DNA of 64,000 nt from Chloroflexota bacterium. Lineage in GTDB: Bacteria > Chloroflexota > Anaerolineae > J102. The stretch spans positions 124,001 through 188,000 of the forward strand of contig JAKOVD010000032.1 of assembly GCA_029782215.1 (NCBI GenBank), in the 5' to 3' direction. The notes beneath the pieces were generated by a model. It worked only from the letters and a program-made list of their open reading frames with translations, was not told the origin of the DNA and did no database searches. How positions within the stretch are numbered: the first letter of the stretch is position 1; each line of letters starts with the position of its first letter. This document shows positions 1-8,403 of the stretch, piece after piece. Both the position numbers and the translations under genes were made by a program.

Positions 1-1887
1 AAGCACCAGGTCTGCCAGAGAAGTGGCTTCGGCGATCAATGTCCTCAGGATGGGGCGTCCCAGCAGATCGGGCGCCACCCCCGTTCCCGAGCCCGCCGTC
101 AGAACACGCAAACCAGGCACAGCGGTCGTCTGCAAGTGCGACTCCAGCGACGAGTCATTCGCCATCAGGAGATCGGATAGCCCGTCCTTGTTGGACAAAC
201 CAAAAGCCCGATGCACTTGAGGGGTACGGAGGTTCGCATCGATAAGGATGACCGGCATTCCGGCCCTGGCGCTGACCACCGCCAGATTGGTCGCGACCGT
301 TGTCTTGCCTTCTCCCGGCGTCATGCTGGTGATCAGCAAGGATCGGACCGGCTCCTTCACCTGTTCCAGGGCCGTTCGCATAAAGCGCACGCCCTCGGCA
401 ACGGGCGCCTCTGGCTGCGCCAACGACACCGGCCTGCCCTCGACTGTCGTCGCCCCTTTGGGCACAAGACTCATGACCGGCAGATTCAGGACTTCCTCCA
501 CATCCATACGGGAGCGGACCTTGTCATCGACCAGCTCCAGAAGGAAGGCAAGCGCCAGGGCCAATAGCAGCCCCAGGAAGGCGCCGACGATGGCGCTTTG
601 CCGGGGGGGCGTCTGCGTCGAATTCTTGGAGACCGTTGCCGGAATGGCGAAACGCAGGACGGTGCCGTCGTCGGCGGAAGCGGTCAGGAGCACCTGCTGG
701 GCGGCATTCGAAAGCAGGGTGAAGCTGTCCCACAAGCGATCGCGGTTACTCTGCAGCTCCTGCTGCTGAGCCTTTAGCGCCTCAGCCTCCGCTTGCAGCG
801 ATGCGATCTCGGCAAAGAGCTTCTGCATATCGGGGTCTTGGGCCGCCGCATTGGCGTTGGTCGCCTGACCTGATTGGGCCGCGATCTGCGCATCATAGTC
901 CGCAAGCCGCGCCTTCAGGGTGGAGATGAGGTTGTCGAGGTCCTTCTCCATATTGGCCGAGGAAATGGCGACATCCTCAAGACGCTGCGGCACGAAACTG
1001 AAGGAAGGCTGCGAGCTGGCGGGTTTTACAGCAACAGCCTTGTCGCTGGGCAGGCTCAGCGTTTCATCCACGTTGCTCTGGATCGCATTGTATTGCAGCA
1101 CCAAGAGGCCGAGGGTGTTCGCTGCATTCGTGGCTTCGGAACCCGAATTGGCCAGCAGGGCCTTCAGCGCTTCGGCGTCACCCAAGACCGCTTCCGTGCG
1201 CTGGCGGCGCTGGTGGAGCTGCTGCAGAGGACCCGCCACTTCGTCCACCCGGACTTGCACGAGGCGGTCAAGGACTGCCTGTTTCTCCTGGATCTGGGTC
1301 GCCACTGCTGACTGGCGATTCGTACCCAGGAAGGTAACAAGCGCTGCCTGTGCGTCCTCGTAACGCTTCTTGGCATCGCTGACCTGGCTGGTCAGGTCCA
1401 CGGCCACGTTTTGGCCCGCGTACAGCCGATTGACATACTGCGCGTAGCTCTCAGCCCAGACGTCCGCCAATTGGGCGGCGAACTCCGGTTCGTTTGCCGT
1501 GACCTTTACCCGAATCACGCCGTCGCGGACCTCGCCGGTAACGTGCGAGAGCAGGTCCTGGGGCGTCTTGATCGCAGGCGGCAACTGGTCCTTGAGCTTG
1601 TCGTAGGCGTTGCGGGCCACGGCTGCGTTGGTCACCATCGAAGCCAGGGTCAGAAGCCCTGCGTCAGTGCGGTCGTTGATATTCAGATCGTCGATCGCCG
1701 AGGTCTGAAACCGCGGCTCCAGCTTGACCTGTGTAGTGCGACGGATGACGGCGACGCCGGCGCTCGTCTGGTACTGCGGCGTTCCCCCTGTGTTCAACCA
1801 AACCCCAACGATGGCGCCAACAACGACGCCAAAGACCAAAAGCCACGCCTTGCGGCGCACAACCATCAGAATCTCGCGAAGCAGCAT
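1..1887 (-). CDS. Wzz/BY-kinase (polysaccharide chain-length determinant with tyrosine autokinase domain), partial
   Basis: The reading frame is open from the ATG at 1887 to the window edge, giving 629 visible residues without a stop. A membrane helix lies near residues 14-32, followed by a Wzz-type periplasmic region that becomes Gln/Ala/Glu-rich and probably coiled coil (about 150-400). A second helix lies near 430-450, then a cytoplasmic P-loop domain with Walker A TPGEGKTTVA (about 518-527) and a Walker A' segment ILIDANLRTP (about 546-555). Walker B and any Tyr-rich tail lie outside the window. The family controls polymer length and export of capsule or EPS by cycles of tyrosine phosphorylation. 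The start is supported by AGGAGA 8-9 bases upstream and by a promoter at 1943-1972. The second Asp of the usual D-x-D-x-R Walker A' is Asn here. It is the last gene of the locus seen in this window. Confidence 0.9.
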   Translation of the reverse strand, partial: MLLREILMVVRRKAWLLVFGVVVGAIVGVWLNTGGTPQYQTSAGVAVIRRTTQVKLEPRFQTSAIDDLNINDRTDAGLLTLASMVTNAAVARNAYDKLKDQLPPAIKTPQDLLSHVTGEVRDGVIRVKVTANEPEFAAQLADVWAESYAQYVNRLYAGQNVAVDLTSQVSDAKKRYEDAQAALVTFLGTNRQSAVATQIQEKQAVLDRLVQVRVDEVAGPLQQLHQRRQRTEAVLGDAEALKALLANSGSEATNAANTLGLLVLQYNAIQSNVDETLSLPSDKAVAVKPASSQPSFSFVPQRLEDVAISSANMEKDLDNLISTLKARLADYDAQIAAQSGQATNANAAAQDPDMQKLFAEIASLQAEAEALKAQQQELQSNRDRLWDSFTLLSNAAQQVLLTASADDGTVLRFAIPATVSKNSTQTPPRQSAIVGAFLGLLLALALAFLLELVDDKVRSRMDVEEVLNLPVMSLVPKGATTVEGRPVSLAQPEAPVAEGVRFMRTALEQVKEPVRSLLITSMTPGEGKTTVATNLAVVSARAGMPVILIDANLRTPQVHRAFGLSNKDGLSDLLMANDSSLESHLQTTAVPGLRVLTAGSGTGVAPDLLGRPILRTLIAEATSLADLVL

Positions 1888-1942
1888 CTCTAGGGTCTCC
1901 TAAGGCATCTCGGCTGCCGGATGTGGACCAGGCAACCGAAGC

Positions 1943-1972
1943 ATGATACGTCAATCGTCAAAGCAATGACAA
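1943..1972 (-). promoter_or_regulatory. sigma70-like promoter for the BY-kinase gene
   Basis: On the minus strand, TTGTCA (1967-1972) and TATCAT (1943-1948) are separated by 18 bases, and each matches the consensus at five of six positions. Transcription would start near 1936, leaving a leader of about 50 bases before the ATG at 1887. It sits in one of the few real gaps of the locus, so the kinase can probably be expressed independently of the long upstream operon. Confidence 0.6.
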
Positions 1973-1988
1973 GAACCTGACGACGCAC

Positions 1989-2021
1989 CCCGGCGCCGAC
2001 AGGCATCACGCGCGCGCCGGG
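1989..2021 (-). terminator. GC-rich hairpin after the GT2 gene, possible terminator
   Basis: CCCGGCGC and GCGCCGGG form a perfect 8-bp stem with a 17-base loop, 12 bases past the stop of the glycosyltransferase at 2034. On the minus strand only a T-containing stretch follows, not a clear U tract. It could attenuate read-through into the kinase gene or be a simple 3' end structure. Confidence 0.35.
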
Positions 2022-2033
2022 TACAGCAGATTT

Positions 2034-2978
2034 CTACCTGGCCACCTTGCTGCGGAGGGCAACCAGGTTTTTTCGCAAGGCAGGATAAGCACGCGCCAAC
2101 GCGTCGGTTCCCAGGCGGCTTGAGATCAGAAGAGGAGCCACCACCAGAACCCGCCTGTGCCAGGGCTGCCACCTGATGGCCGCCCGCAGGGTTTCCGAGG
2201 CGTGGTCGTATTGCTTCGCCTGCAAGTAGTACAAGCCCAGGTAGTAGTACAACCGCCCATAGGCTGCAGACTTCATGCTCAGGGCTTCCGGCGGCAGATC
2301 CGGCGTCGCGAAGTAGGTATCGAGGATAGTCTCTTCGGCGAGCTTGAGGCGAATGCGATCGCGCTCGCCCTTGGCTTCGGGGTGCCTTCGCATCGTCGCC
2401 AGCATCGTGGGGGCGTAGATGATGGGCGTGCGACCGTTCATTTGCAGCCACAATTCCCGATCCATGGCAAAGTGCAGGCTCTCGTTGAGCGGGCCAAAGG
2501 CCTCCCAGGCGGCGCGACTAAAGAAGCTCGCCGGTTGGGGCACCAGATTGTCTATCACCATTGCCTGGATGCTGTACGGGACGCCCCGGCGCACGCCTAG
2601 GCGGCGTCCCTCATGGTCGGTGTTCCAGGCATCGCCATAGATGAGCCCGGCGCCGGGATTCTGCTCGAACAGCCTGACGATTGTGGAGACGGCTCCCGGG
2701 AGCAGCGTGTCATCAGAGCAAATCCAGGTCAGGATGTCGCCCGTCGCCCTGGCAAAGCCTCTGTTCAGTGCAACCGACTGGCCTCCGTCCGGTTCGCTCA
2801 CCCAGTAGGCGAGGCGATCGGTGTACTTGCGAATGATGTCGGCGCTGCCGTCGGTCGACCCGCCGTCCATGATAATGCACTCGATGCCGGCGTAATCCTG
2901 GGTGAGCACCGACTGGATGGTCTCTTCAAGAAAATCGGCCTGATTGTAAGATGGGATGACAATCGTGACTTTCTGCAT
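2034..2978 (-). CDS. glycosyltransferase family 2
   Basis: A 314-residue GT-A enzyme that should transfer a sugar from a nucleotide donor to a lipid-linked glycan at the cytoplasmic face. The N-terminus has the family pattern IVIPSYNQ (residues 6-13) and IMDGGSTDGS (36-45). The metal-binding D-x-D equivalent is CSDD (87-90), and MDREL near 172-176 is the usual acceptor-side acidic motif. Residues 225-314 are helical with a TPR-like segment (YYLGLYYLQAKQYDHASETL), uncommon for a small GT2 and possibly a protein-interaction tail. The donor cannot be read from sequence. It lies between the TPR protein and the BY-kinase. Confidence 0.9.
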   Translation of the reverse strand: MQKVTIVIPSYNQADFLEETIQSVLTQDYAGIECIIMDGGSTDGSADIIRKYTDRLAYWVSEPDGGQSVALNRGFARATGDILTWICSDDTLLPGAVSTIVRLFEQNPGAGLIYGDAWNTDHEGRRLGVRRGVPYSIQAMVIDNLVPQPASFFSRAAWEAFGPLNESLHFAMDRELWLQMNGRTPIIYAPTMLATMRRHPEAKGERDRIRLKLAEETILDTYFATPDLPPEALSMKSAAYGRLYYYLGLYYLQAKQYDHASETLRAAIRWQPWHRRVLVVAPLLISSRLGTDALARAYPALRKNLVALRSKVAR

Positions 2979-3011
2979 CGGCGTGTCGCGTCCTCGTCGT
3001 GACGCAGGAAC

Positions 3012-4010
3012 TCAGGGGCAGACCGCTTGCAGCCGCGTGGCAAGCCGGCTGGTTTGCTGTAACAGAAGTTCGGATCCGTTCGTTTCGGCAATCTGGAAGT
3101 ACGTGTGTGCCTCCGGGCAGCGATTGAGCTGCATAGCCATACGCGTGAGGCTGAGCGCGGCTTGAGCATCCACCGTTGTCTCCTGTTGCGCCTTTTCAAA
3201 CAGATCATTGGCGTCCTGGACTCTCTCCTGCCTCACCAATACGTTGACAAGCGCTTCCTTGACGTCGATCTTGGACGGCTCCAGATCCTGGGCCTTGCGC
3301 AAAGAGGACTCTGCCTCCGGCCACATGCGGAGGTTGGATTGGGTCAGGGCCAGGCTGTACCACGCCTCCTCATTGCTCGGATTGATCGTGACGAACCGTT
3401 CGCAGGCCTTGAGCGACGCCTGTGGTTTGCCCCCGCCGCGATAGATGTAACAGGCGGCGAAGTAGTAGGTCCGGTTGTCAAAGTTGGCGGGTTGGTCGAG
3501 CAGGTTCGCCGAAACGTCCAGCCAGCGCACCGCCTGGCCGCGATCGCCGCGATCATAGGCCTCCTGCGCCAGGTTCGCCAGAGCGGTGGCGCCAGGTGTC
3601 CCGCCGGCAGATTGGACATCCCCAAAGGAAAAGCCGCCTGCAATGGCATTGCTCGCGCCCAGGAGCAGCCTGGCCGTGAGATCTGAGGGCGTCGCCTCAA
3701 CAGCGGCCTGCAGCGCCCCTTGTCCTGCCGCTACGTCGCCGCACACCAGGGCTGAAATGCCGTAGAGCCGGTCGAAACGCGCCTGTACCCGCGGAGAGGA
3801 GACCGGGGAGGGAGGCGCCGCCTGGCATCGGGAAACAGCCGGCCTCATCCACCATCCTGGCCTGAGATCCTGATCCAGCATGGAGCGGCCCGTCGCCAGT
3901 GCATAGGCGTTGAGGGGCTCCCATCTCGCCATCCGCAGGATGCCGAACAGGACCAGCACGGCGAGTGGCACGACAAGCCAGAGTCGGCGCCAGGCTGTCC
4001 CTCCCTTCAT
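3012..4010 (-). CDS. membrane-anchored tetratricopeptide-repeat protein
   Basis: 332 residues. A basic N-terminus is followed by one hydrophobic helix (about 10-26), so the rest is probably outside the membrane. From residue 70 to the C-terminus the sequence is a run of degenerate TPR units, clearest at AWYSLALTQSNLRMWPEAES and the following helices. TPR proteins in Wzx/Wzy-type loci often act as scaffolds for polymerase or chain-length complexes. Here the start codon overlaps the stop of the upstream polymerase-like gene by 4 bases (ATGA), so the two are probably translationally coupled and may work as a pair. No catalytic motif was seen. Confidence 0.8.
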   Translation of the reverse strand: MKGGTAWRRLWLVVPLAVLVLFGILRMARWEPLNAYALATGRSMLDQDLRPGWWMRPAVSRCQAAPPSPVSSPRVQARFDRLYGISALVCGDVAAGQGALQAAVEATPSDLTARLLLGASNAIAGGFSFGDVQSAGGTPGATALANLAQEAYDRGDRGQAVRWLDVSANLLDQPANFDNRTYYFAACYIYRGGGKPQASLKACERFVTINPSNEEAWYSLALTQSNLRMWPEAESSLRKAQDLEPSKIDVKEALVNVLVRQERVQDANDLFEKAQQETTVDAQAALSLTRMAMQLNRCPEAHTYFQIAETNGSELLLQQTSRLATRLQAVCP

Positions 4011-5386
4011 GAGCTGCGGTATGGCCTCAGCCGCAAGCGGAAGCTGTCAACCTTGGCCAGTGAGCGACCGTCCAGCGTGGCGAGCTTGAGCATGATGCCA
4101 AGGGCCACGGCCAACCCGTTGACATGGACCAGGTTGGGCCACAGATTGCTGACCAGGCTGGAGAACAGGGTGAACAACAGGTAACCGGCCAGTCCCAGTT
4201 TCATGGCCTGGTACTGGCGCCAGTTCACATTGAGCAGCAGATAGCTGGCGAAGGCCAACAGGCCGGCGGCCAGGACAAAGAGTCCGAAGACGCCCAACGT
4301 CAGGAAGAAGTCGAGGAGGAGGCTGTGCGGAAAGGCATAACGTCCGGGCACGGAGGGGTGTTGGAAGGCGGTGCCCAGACCCCCTCCCAGCCATTGCGAA
4401 CCTTGCATGCTCTGCCAGGCCAAACCGTAATACCCCAGACGCCCGCCATCAAGACGCCCGTAAGCCTGGCCGGTCGTCGGGTCCGCCTTGAGATAGCGAG
4501 CGTAGAAGATCAGGCGATAGTCGCCAAGAAAACTTCCAGGCAAGACAAGCTCGAGCAGACCGATCACGGCAATGACCAGGAAGGCCAGAACCAGGATTCG
4601 CTTCACGATAGTCCACACTCTCTTCTCGGGGTCACGCCACCAGATGACGATCAGCAGCAGGGTCGTGACCACCATCGCAAAGAAGAGCGGCACAACGACA
4701 GGTTTCAGAAGACGGCCCAAACACCCCATGATGGCGATCGCAAAGAGCGCGGCTCTACCGACCAGTCTGTCCGAAGCCGTGACGAAAGCTATGTAGAAGT
4801 AGAGGGCAGCAAAGGGGATAACGTACTGGAACTCCAGCGTTGTGATCGGGAGTCGGGGGACGGGAAGGAAGAGAGTCATCGTTCCCACTAACTCGCCGAG
4901 AGTGAGGAATCCAACGAAAGCAGCGATCACACGCACAATGCGGTCGGCCTTCTCCTGACTGGGGATGGCGTAGTAGACCAAAGGCGTCACAATGACGAAA
5001 GTGAGCACCCCCTGCTGGTACTGGCTGAGGTAGGGGTTGTCCGCAGCATGCCCGCGCTCCACCGACATCAGCACCAGCACAAAGAGGAGGACGATGAAGA
5101 ACCACAACGCCAGGGTTCCCGTGGCCACTTGCTTCCGCTCCCCATGCCTCTCACGCACCACCACCGACAGCGTCGTGATCACAACAAAGGCGTACAGGCC
5201 CAACGTCATCGGCCGTCCGTAAACGCCCAAGAAACCCCGCCCGAACCAGTTGACCGGAAAAAGAAGAAACAGGGCGTAGAAGGCCAGCAGGGCGAGATAG
5301 ACATAGAACCCTGTGAGCGGCGTGATGAGGTCATTCACCGCAAAACGCAGGGGCTTTTGACTAAACCGGAGACGATAACTAAGCAT
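4007..5386 (-). CDS. O-antigen polymerase/ligase family protein (Wzy/WaaL-like)
   Basis: 459 residues with about 11-12 hydrophobic helices. A large extracytoplasmic loop (about 283-350) precedes the segment FPHSLLLDFFLTLGVFGL (352-369), which matches the Wzy_C family pattern including its conserved His. The predicted role is polymerisation of undecaprenyl-linked repeat units or their transfer to an acceptor outside the membrane. Polymerases and ligases cannot be separated on sequence alone. The TPR gene downstream overlaps it by 4 bases. The matching flippase candidate is not adjacent but lies at 48787-50328. Confidence 0.85.
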   Translation of the reverse strand: MLSYRLRFSQKPLRFAVNDLITPLTGFYVYLALLAFYALFLLFPVNWFGRGFLGVYGRPMTLGLYAFVVITTLSVVVRERHGERKQVATGTLALWFFIVLLFVLVLMSVERGHAADNPYLSQYQQGVLTFVIVTPLVYYAIPSQEKADRIVRVIAAFVGFLTLGELVGTMTLFLPVPRLPITTLEFQYVIPFAALYFYIAFVTASDRLVGRAALFAIAIMGCLGRLLKPVVVPLFFAMVVTTLLLIVIWWRDPEKRVWTIVKRILVLAFLVIAVIGLLELVLPGSFLGDYRLIFYARYLKADPTTGQAYGRLDGGRLGYYGLAWQSMQGSQWLGGGLGTAFQHPSVPGRYAFPHSLLLDFFLTLGVFGLFVLAAGLLAFASYLLLNVNWRQYQAMKLGLAGYLLFTLFSSLVSNLWPNLVHVNGLAVALGIMLKLATLDGRSLAKVDSFRLRLRPYRSS

Positions 5387-5436
5387 AGGTCAGAGTGATG
5401 TCAAGAGCATGAGCCGCAAGCGATCCAGTGCCGCGA

Positions 5437-6696
5437 TCAGCGTGCGCTGACGGCCGGCGCCGAGCGCGCCTCTTCGTAGATCTCCAGGTAACGCGCCGCG
5501 ATGTGCCGGGCGTCAAACGTGCGCCGGGCATAAAGGGATGCCCGTTCCCCCATCTCACTCCGCGCCGACGTTTCCCGCGCCAGGAAGGTAATGCCCTGGG
5601 CGAGATCCGCAACGTCTCCTGGCCGCGCCAGGTACCCCGTGCGCATGTGCTCGACGATCTCGGGGCAGCCGCCAATGGCATAACAGACACAGGGTGTGCC
5701 GCAGGCCAGGGCCTCAACCAGGCTGTTGGGCAGATTCTCAGCCAGGGAAGGCATCACGAAGATGTCGGCGGCGGCATAGCAGAGCGCCATCAGAACCTCG
5801 CTATCGACGCCGCCCATCTCTACCACGGGCAGATTCCCCCAGGATGGCGTCGATCGTTCAGACTGAGCGCCCACGAGCAACAGGGTAAGGTTCGCACGCA
5901 CATCCTCGGGCAGCGCTGCCAGCGCCCTCTCCAGCAACTGGGCGCCTTTCCGGACACTATGAAGTGCGGCAGCTCCGAACATCAGGAGTGTTCGGTCCTG
6001 GGGCAAGCGCAGGGCCTCCCGGGCGACGGCCTTTGGCAGCGGCCGGAACACCTCCGTGTCGAGACCATTGGCAACGGTGTGGATCGGAAAGCGCCTGAGA
6101 AGCGGGCTCTGCACCATCTTGTCGGCAAGCCAGGCCGATGGACAGACCACCGTGAGGCGCGAACGGCCGTAAGTGCGGGACTTGAGGCGCCACAGCATGT
6201 GGGTGGTGTCGAAGCGAATCGCCGGGGAATCGTCCAGCCGGGGACAGTGACCGCATCCCGAAAGCCAATGGTCGCACTCGTCCGCAGCAGCAAAGGCGCA
6301 GTGACCGGTCGCGGCCCACATATCGTGCATCGTCCAGACGATCGGGGCGCGACGGCTGAGTTCGGGGAGAACACGTGTGGACAGGTAGCTGCCGTGGCTG
6401 AGATGAAGGTTGATGACGTCTGCGTCGCGCACCCATGGGTGGTCGGGCAAGGTCATCGAGGCAGGATGAAACAGATACTGCATGCCCCAGGCATCCAGGG
6501 TGCGACCGGCTAACTGGCTTACCGCTCGGGGCAGCGGCCGCTTGTCGAAGATCTGCACCGTACGATCGTCGGTGTACTTGCGCCAAACCAGCATGCGGGA
6601 GTCGTGCCCCTCCCGCCGCAACTGCACATGCAGACGTCTGGCCGCGATGGCGGCGCCACCCCCAGAGTCGGTGAGATTGAGATGGACGATGCGCAT
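5437..6696 (-). CDS. glycosyltransferase family 4 (GT-B)
   Basis: 419 residues with a two-domain GT-B fold. The N-terminus has HLNLTDSGGGAAIAARRLH, typical of WcaC-like transferases. A Cys/His cluster (GHC, C-x2-W, GCGHCP; residues 131-152) is characteristic of that subgroup. The donor-binding E-x7-E motif is at 320-328 within AENLPNSLVEALACGTP. It probably adds a sugar to the growing lipid-linked repeat unit. It sits between the sulfotransferases and the polymerase-like gene, separated from the latter by about 50 bases. Confidence 0.9.
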   Translation of the reverse strand: MRIVHLNLTDSGGGAAIAARRLHVQLRREGHDSRMLVWRKYTDDRTVQIFDKRPLPRAVSQLAGRTLDAWGMQYLFHPASMTLPDHPWVRDADVINLHLSHGSYLSTRVLPELSRRAPIVWTMHDMWAATGHCAFAAADECDHWLSGCGHCPRLDDSPAIRFDTTHMLWRLKSRTYGRSRLTVVCPSAWLADKMVQSPLLRRFPIHTVANGLDTEVFRPLPKAVAREALRLPQDRTLLMFGAAALHSVRKGAQLLERALAALPEDVRANLTLLLVGAQSERSTPSWGNLPVVEMGGVDSEVLMALCYAAADIFVMPSLAENLPNSLVEALACGTPCVCYAIGGCPEIVEHMRTGYLARPGDVADLAQGITFLARETSARSEMGERASLYARRTFDARHIAARYLEIYEEARSAPAVSAR

Positions 6697-6729
6697 AGTT
6701 GAATAAGGGACTGGACTGGAAGTCAGCGA

Positions 6730-7548
6730 CTACCAGTCCAAATCCTTCTCGTAGCCGATCTCAACCAGGAACTGGCCGGCCACGGCCTTGAAGCGTTCCT
6801 TGTGGGCAGGGGTGAAGTAGTTCTGCCAGTCGCCCGTGATCCCCTTGCGCACGAAAGCGCTCTGATCTTCCTCGCCTGGCTGGCGTCCCGTCACGCTCTG
6901 GAAGCTGTTCTGCTTCACCGCCCTGACGATGACATCGTCAGGAATGTCCCCGAAGCAAAAACGGGCAGCGCGGCCGAACTCGGCGATGGTGTCAGCCAGC
7001 AAGGCCTCGTAGGTCACCTCGCAGCTGAGCTGCGGATCGCGATGGGTGCGCCAGTTGCGAATGAAGCGAACGCGCTCCGGCAGCAGGCGATCAATGTAAT
7101 AGTTGAGGCCCTCGTCGAATGACATTGCCGAGATCTTGTCGTGGAGGACATGCCTTGACTGCACCTGGGTCACATAGAAATACCAACTCACGGCCGTGTC
7201 GCGGAGGTCGCGATACTGGATGATGTAGGGCACATTGGACTGGCGCAGGATATCCGTCGCCTCCTCGCTCCACGGCGTATGCAGCCGGATCACGGCCAGC
7301 CGGTGGCGGTAGGGCTCGAACATTCCCGGCCGCAGGGTATCGTCGAGCGCGGAATTGTGCTTCGGCTTGAAGCTATGAAATCCGGGCAGCGCGTTGAACA
7401 TGTTGCGAAGCCAGGTGGATCCCGACTTCTCCATGCCCACTATCAGAACAACGTTGCGCGTATAGCGCTTGCGCAGGAACGTCCATTCCAGCGCCGCTTT
7501 GGCGTCGACTGCCTGGTTGATCAGCCGGCTCTTGAGGTTCCTCTCCAT
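6730..7548 (-). CDS. PAPS-dependent sulfotransferase (Sulfotransfer_1 family), copy 1
   Basis: 272 residues. The 5'-phosphosulfate-binding loop is GMEKSGSTWL (38-47). The 3'-phosphate-binding segment is YRDLRDTAVSWYF (112-124). The C-terminal RKGITGDWQNYF (234-245) matches the conserved R-K-G-x2-G-D-W-K-N signature of cytosolic sulfotransferases. These residues support transfer of sulfate from PAPS to a hydroxyl, most likely on a sugar of this glycan. It is immediately followed by a GT4 gene and preceded by a paralogue (7567-8403) with the same motif set, separated by only 18 bases. No PAPS-synthesis genes are in the window. Confidence 0.9.
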   Translation of the reverse strand: MERNLKSRLINQAVDAKAALEWTFLRKRYTRNVVLIVGMEKSGSTWLRNMFNALPGFHSFKPKHNSALDDTLRPGMFEPYRHRLAVIRLHTPWSEEATDILRQSNVPYIIQYRDLRDTAVSWYFYVTQVQSRHVLHDKISAMSFDEGLNYYIDRLLPERVRFIRNWRTHRDPQLSCEVTYEALLADTIAEFGRAARFCFGDIPDDVIVRAVKQNSFQSVTGRQPGEEDQSAFVRKGITGDWQNYFTPAHKERFKAVAGQFLVEIGYEKDLDW

Positions 7549-7566
7549 GACGATGCCTACACCCTC

Positions 7567-8403
7567 CTACCAGTTGTAGTCTTTTTCGTAGCCCAGCTCG
7601 ATCAGCAGGTCGCCCGCGATCTCTTTGAAGCGAGCTTTGTGCTCTTCCGAAAACTTGTTGCGCCAGTCACCACTGATCCCTTTGCGCTGAAACGAGTTCT
7701 GGTTCTCCTGACCGGGCGCCCGGCCGCTCACGCGCTCAAACGTGTTGCTGGCCACGGCATGCTCGACCACGGCGTCGGGCAGGGGACCACAGATGAACCG
7801 GCTGGCGGCTCCAAACACCCCCAGTGTATCCGCCCTCAGCTTCTCATAGGTGATTTCGTAACTCATCGCCGGGTCGCGGTGCGCGCGCCAGTCGCGAATC
7901 CAGCGTACTTCGGAGGCGAGGAAATGGTCGATATAGTAGTTAATGCCCTCTTCAAACGACAAATGCGCCACTTCACTGCGTAAGTAGTGATTTTCGCGCA
8001 CATTGCTGACAAAGAAGTACCAACTTGTTGCCGCATCGCGTATATCGCGATAGATGACAGCGTAGCGAAGTCCTTCCCTTTTCAGGATGGCCTCGTTTTC
8101 AGGCGACCAATAGGTGTGTAGCTGTAGAACCGCCAGAAGATGGTCGTAAGCGCGAAATGTGTCTTCACGCAGACTGTAATCGGTCGGTGTAACATGATAA
8201 GGCTGAAATGCATTGAATCCAGGGATGCTGCAGAACATATTCCGCAGCCAGGTTGATCCCGATTTGGGCAGACCTGCAATGTAAACGACGTTTTGGTTGT
8301 AACGATGCCGGTAAAGCAGCCATTCCGCATGCGCCTTGGCCAGGTAGCCATAGTGGGCAACCGGGCGAGGCAGGGATTTCGCCAAGGAGTGACTCTTGCT
8401 CAT
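7567..8403 (-). CDS. PAPS-dependent sulfotransferase (Sulfotransfer_1 family), copy 2
   Basis: 278 residues, clearly paralogous to the neighbour at 6730-7548 over the whole length. It has GLPKSGSTWLRNMF (44-57) for the 5'-phosphosulfate, YRDIRDAATSWYFFV for the 3'-phosphate, and RKGISGDWRNKF near the C-terminus. The two proteins also share the ending GYEKD-x-x-W. Divergence is too great for a recent duplication, so they may modify different positions or residues. The start lies directly after the stop of the upstream CgeB-like gene. Confidence 0.9.
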   Translation of the reverse strand: MSKSHSLAKSLPRPVAHYGYLAKAHAEWLLYRHRYNQNVVYIAGLPKSGSTWLRNMFCSIPGFNAFQPYHVTPTDYSLREDTFRAYDHLLAVLQLHTYWSPENEAILKREGLRYAVIYRDIRDAATSWYFFVSNVRENHYLRSEVAHLSFEEGINYYIDHFLASEVRWIRDWRAHRDPAMSYEITYEKLRADTLGVFGAASRFICGPLPDAVVEHAVASNTFERVSGRAPGQENQNSFQRKGISGDWRNKFSEEHKARFKEIAGDLLIELGYEKDYNW

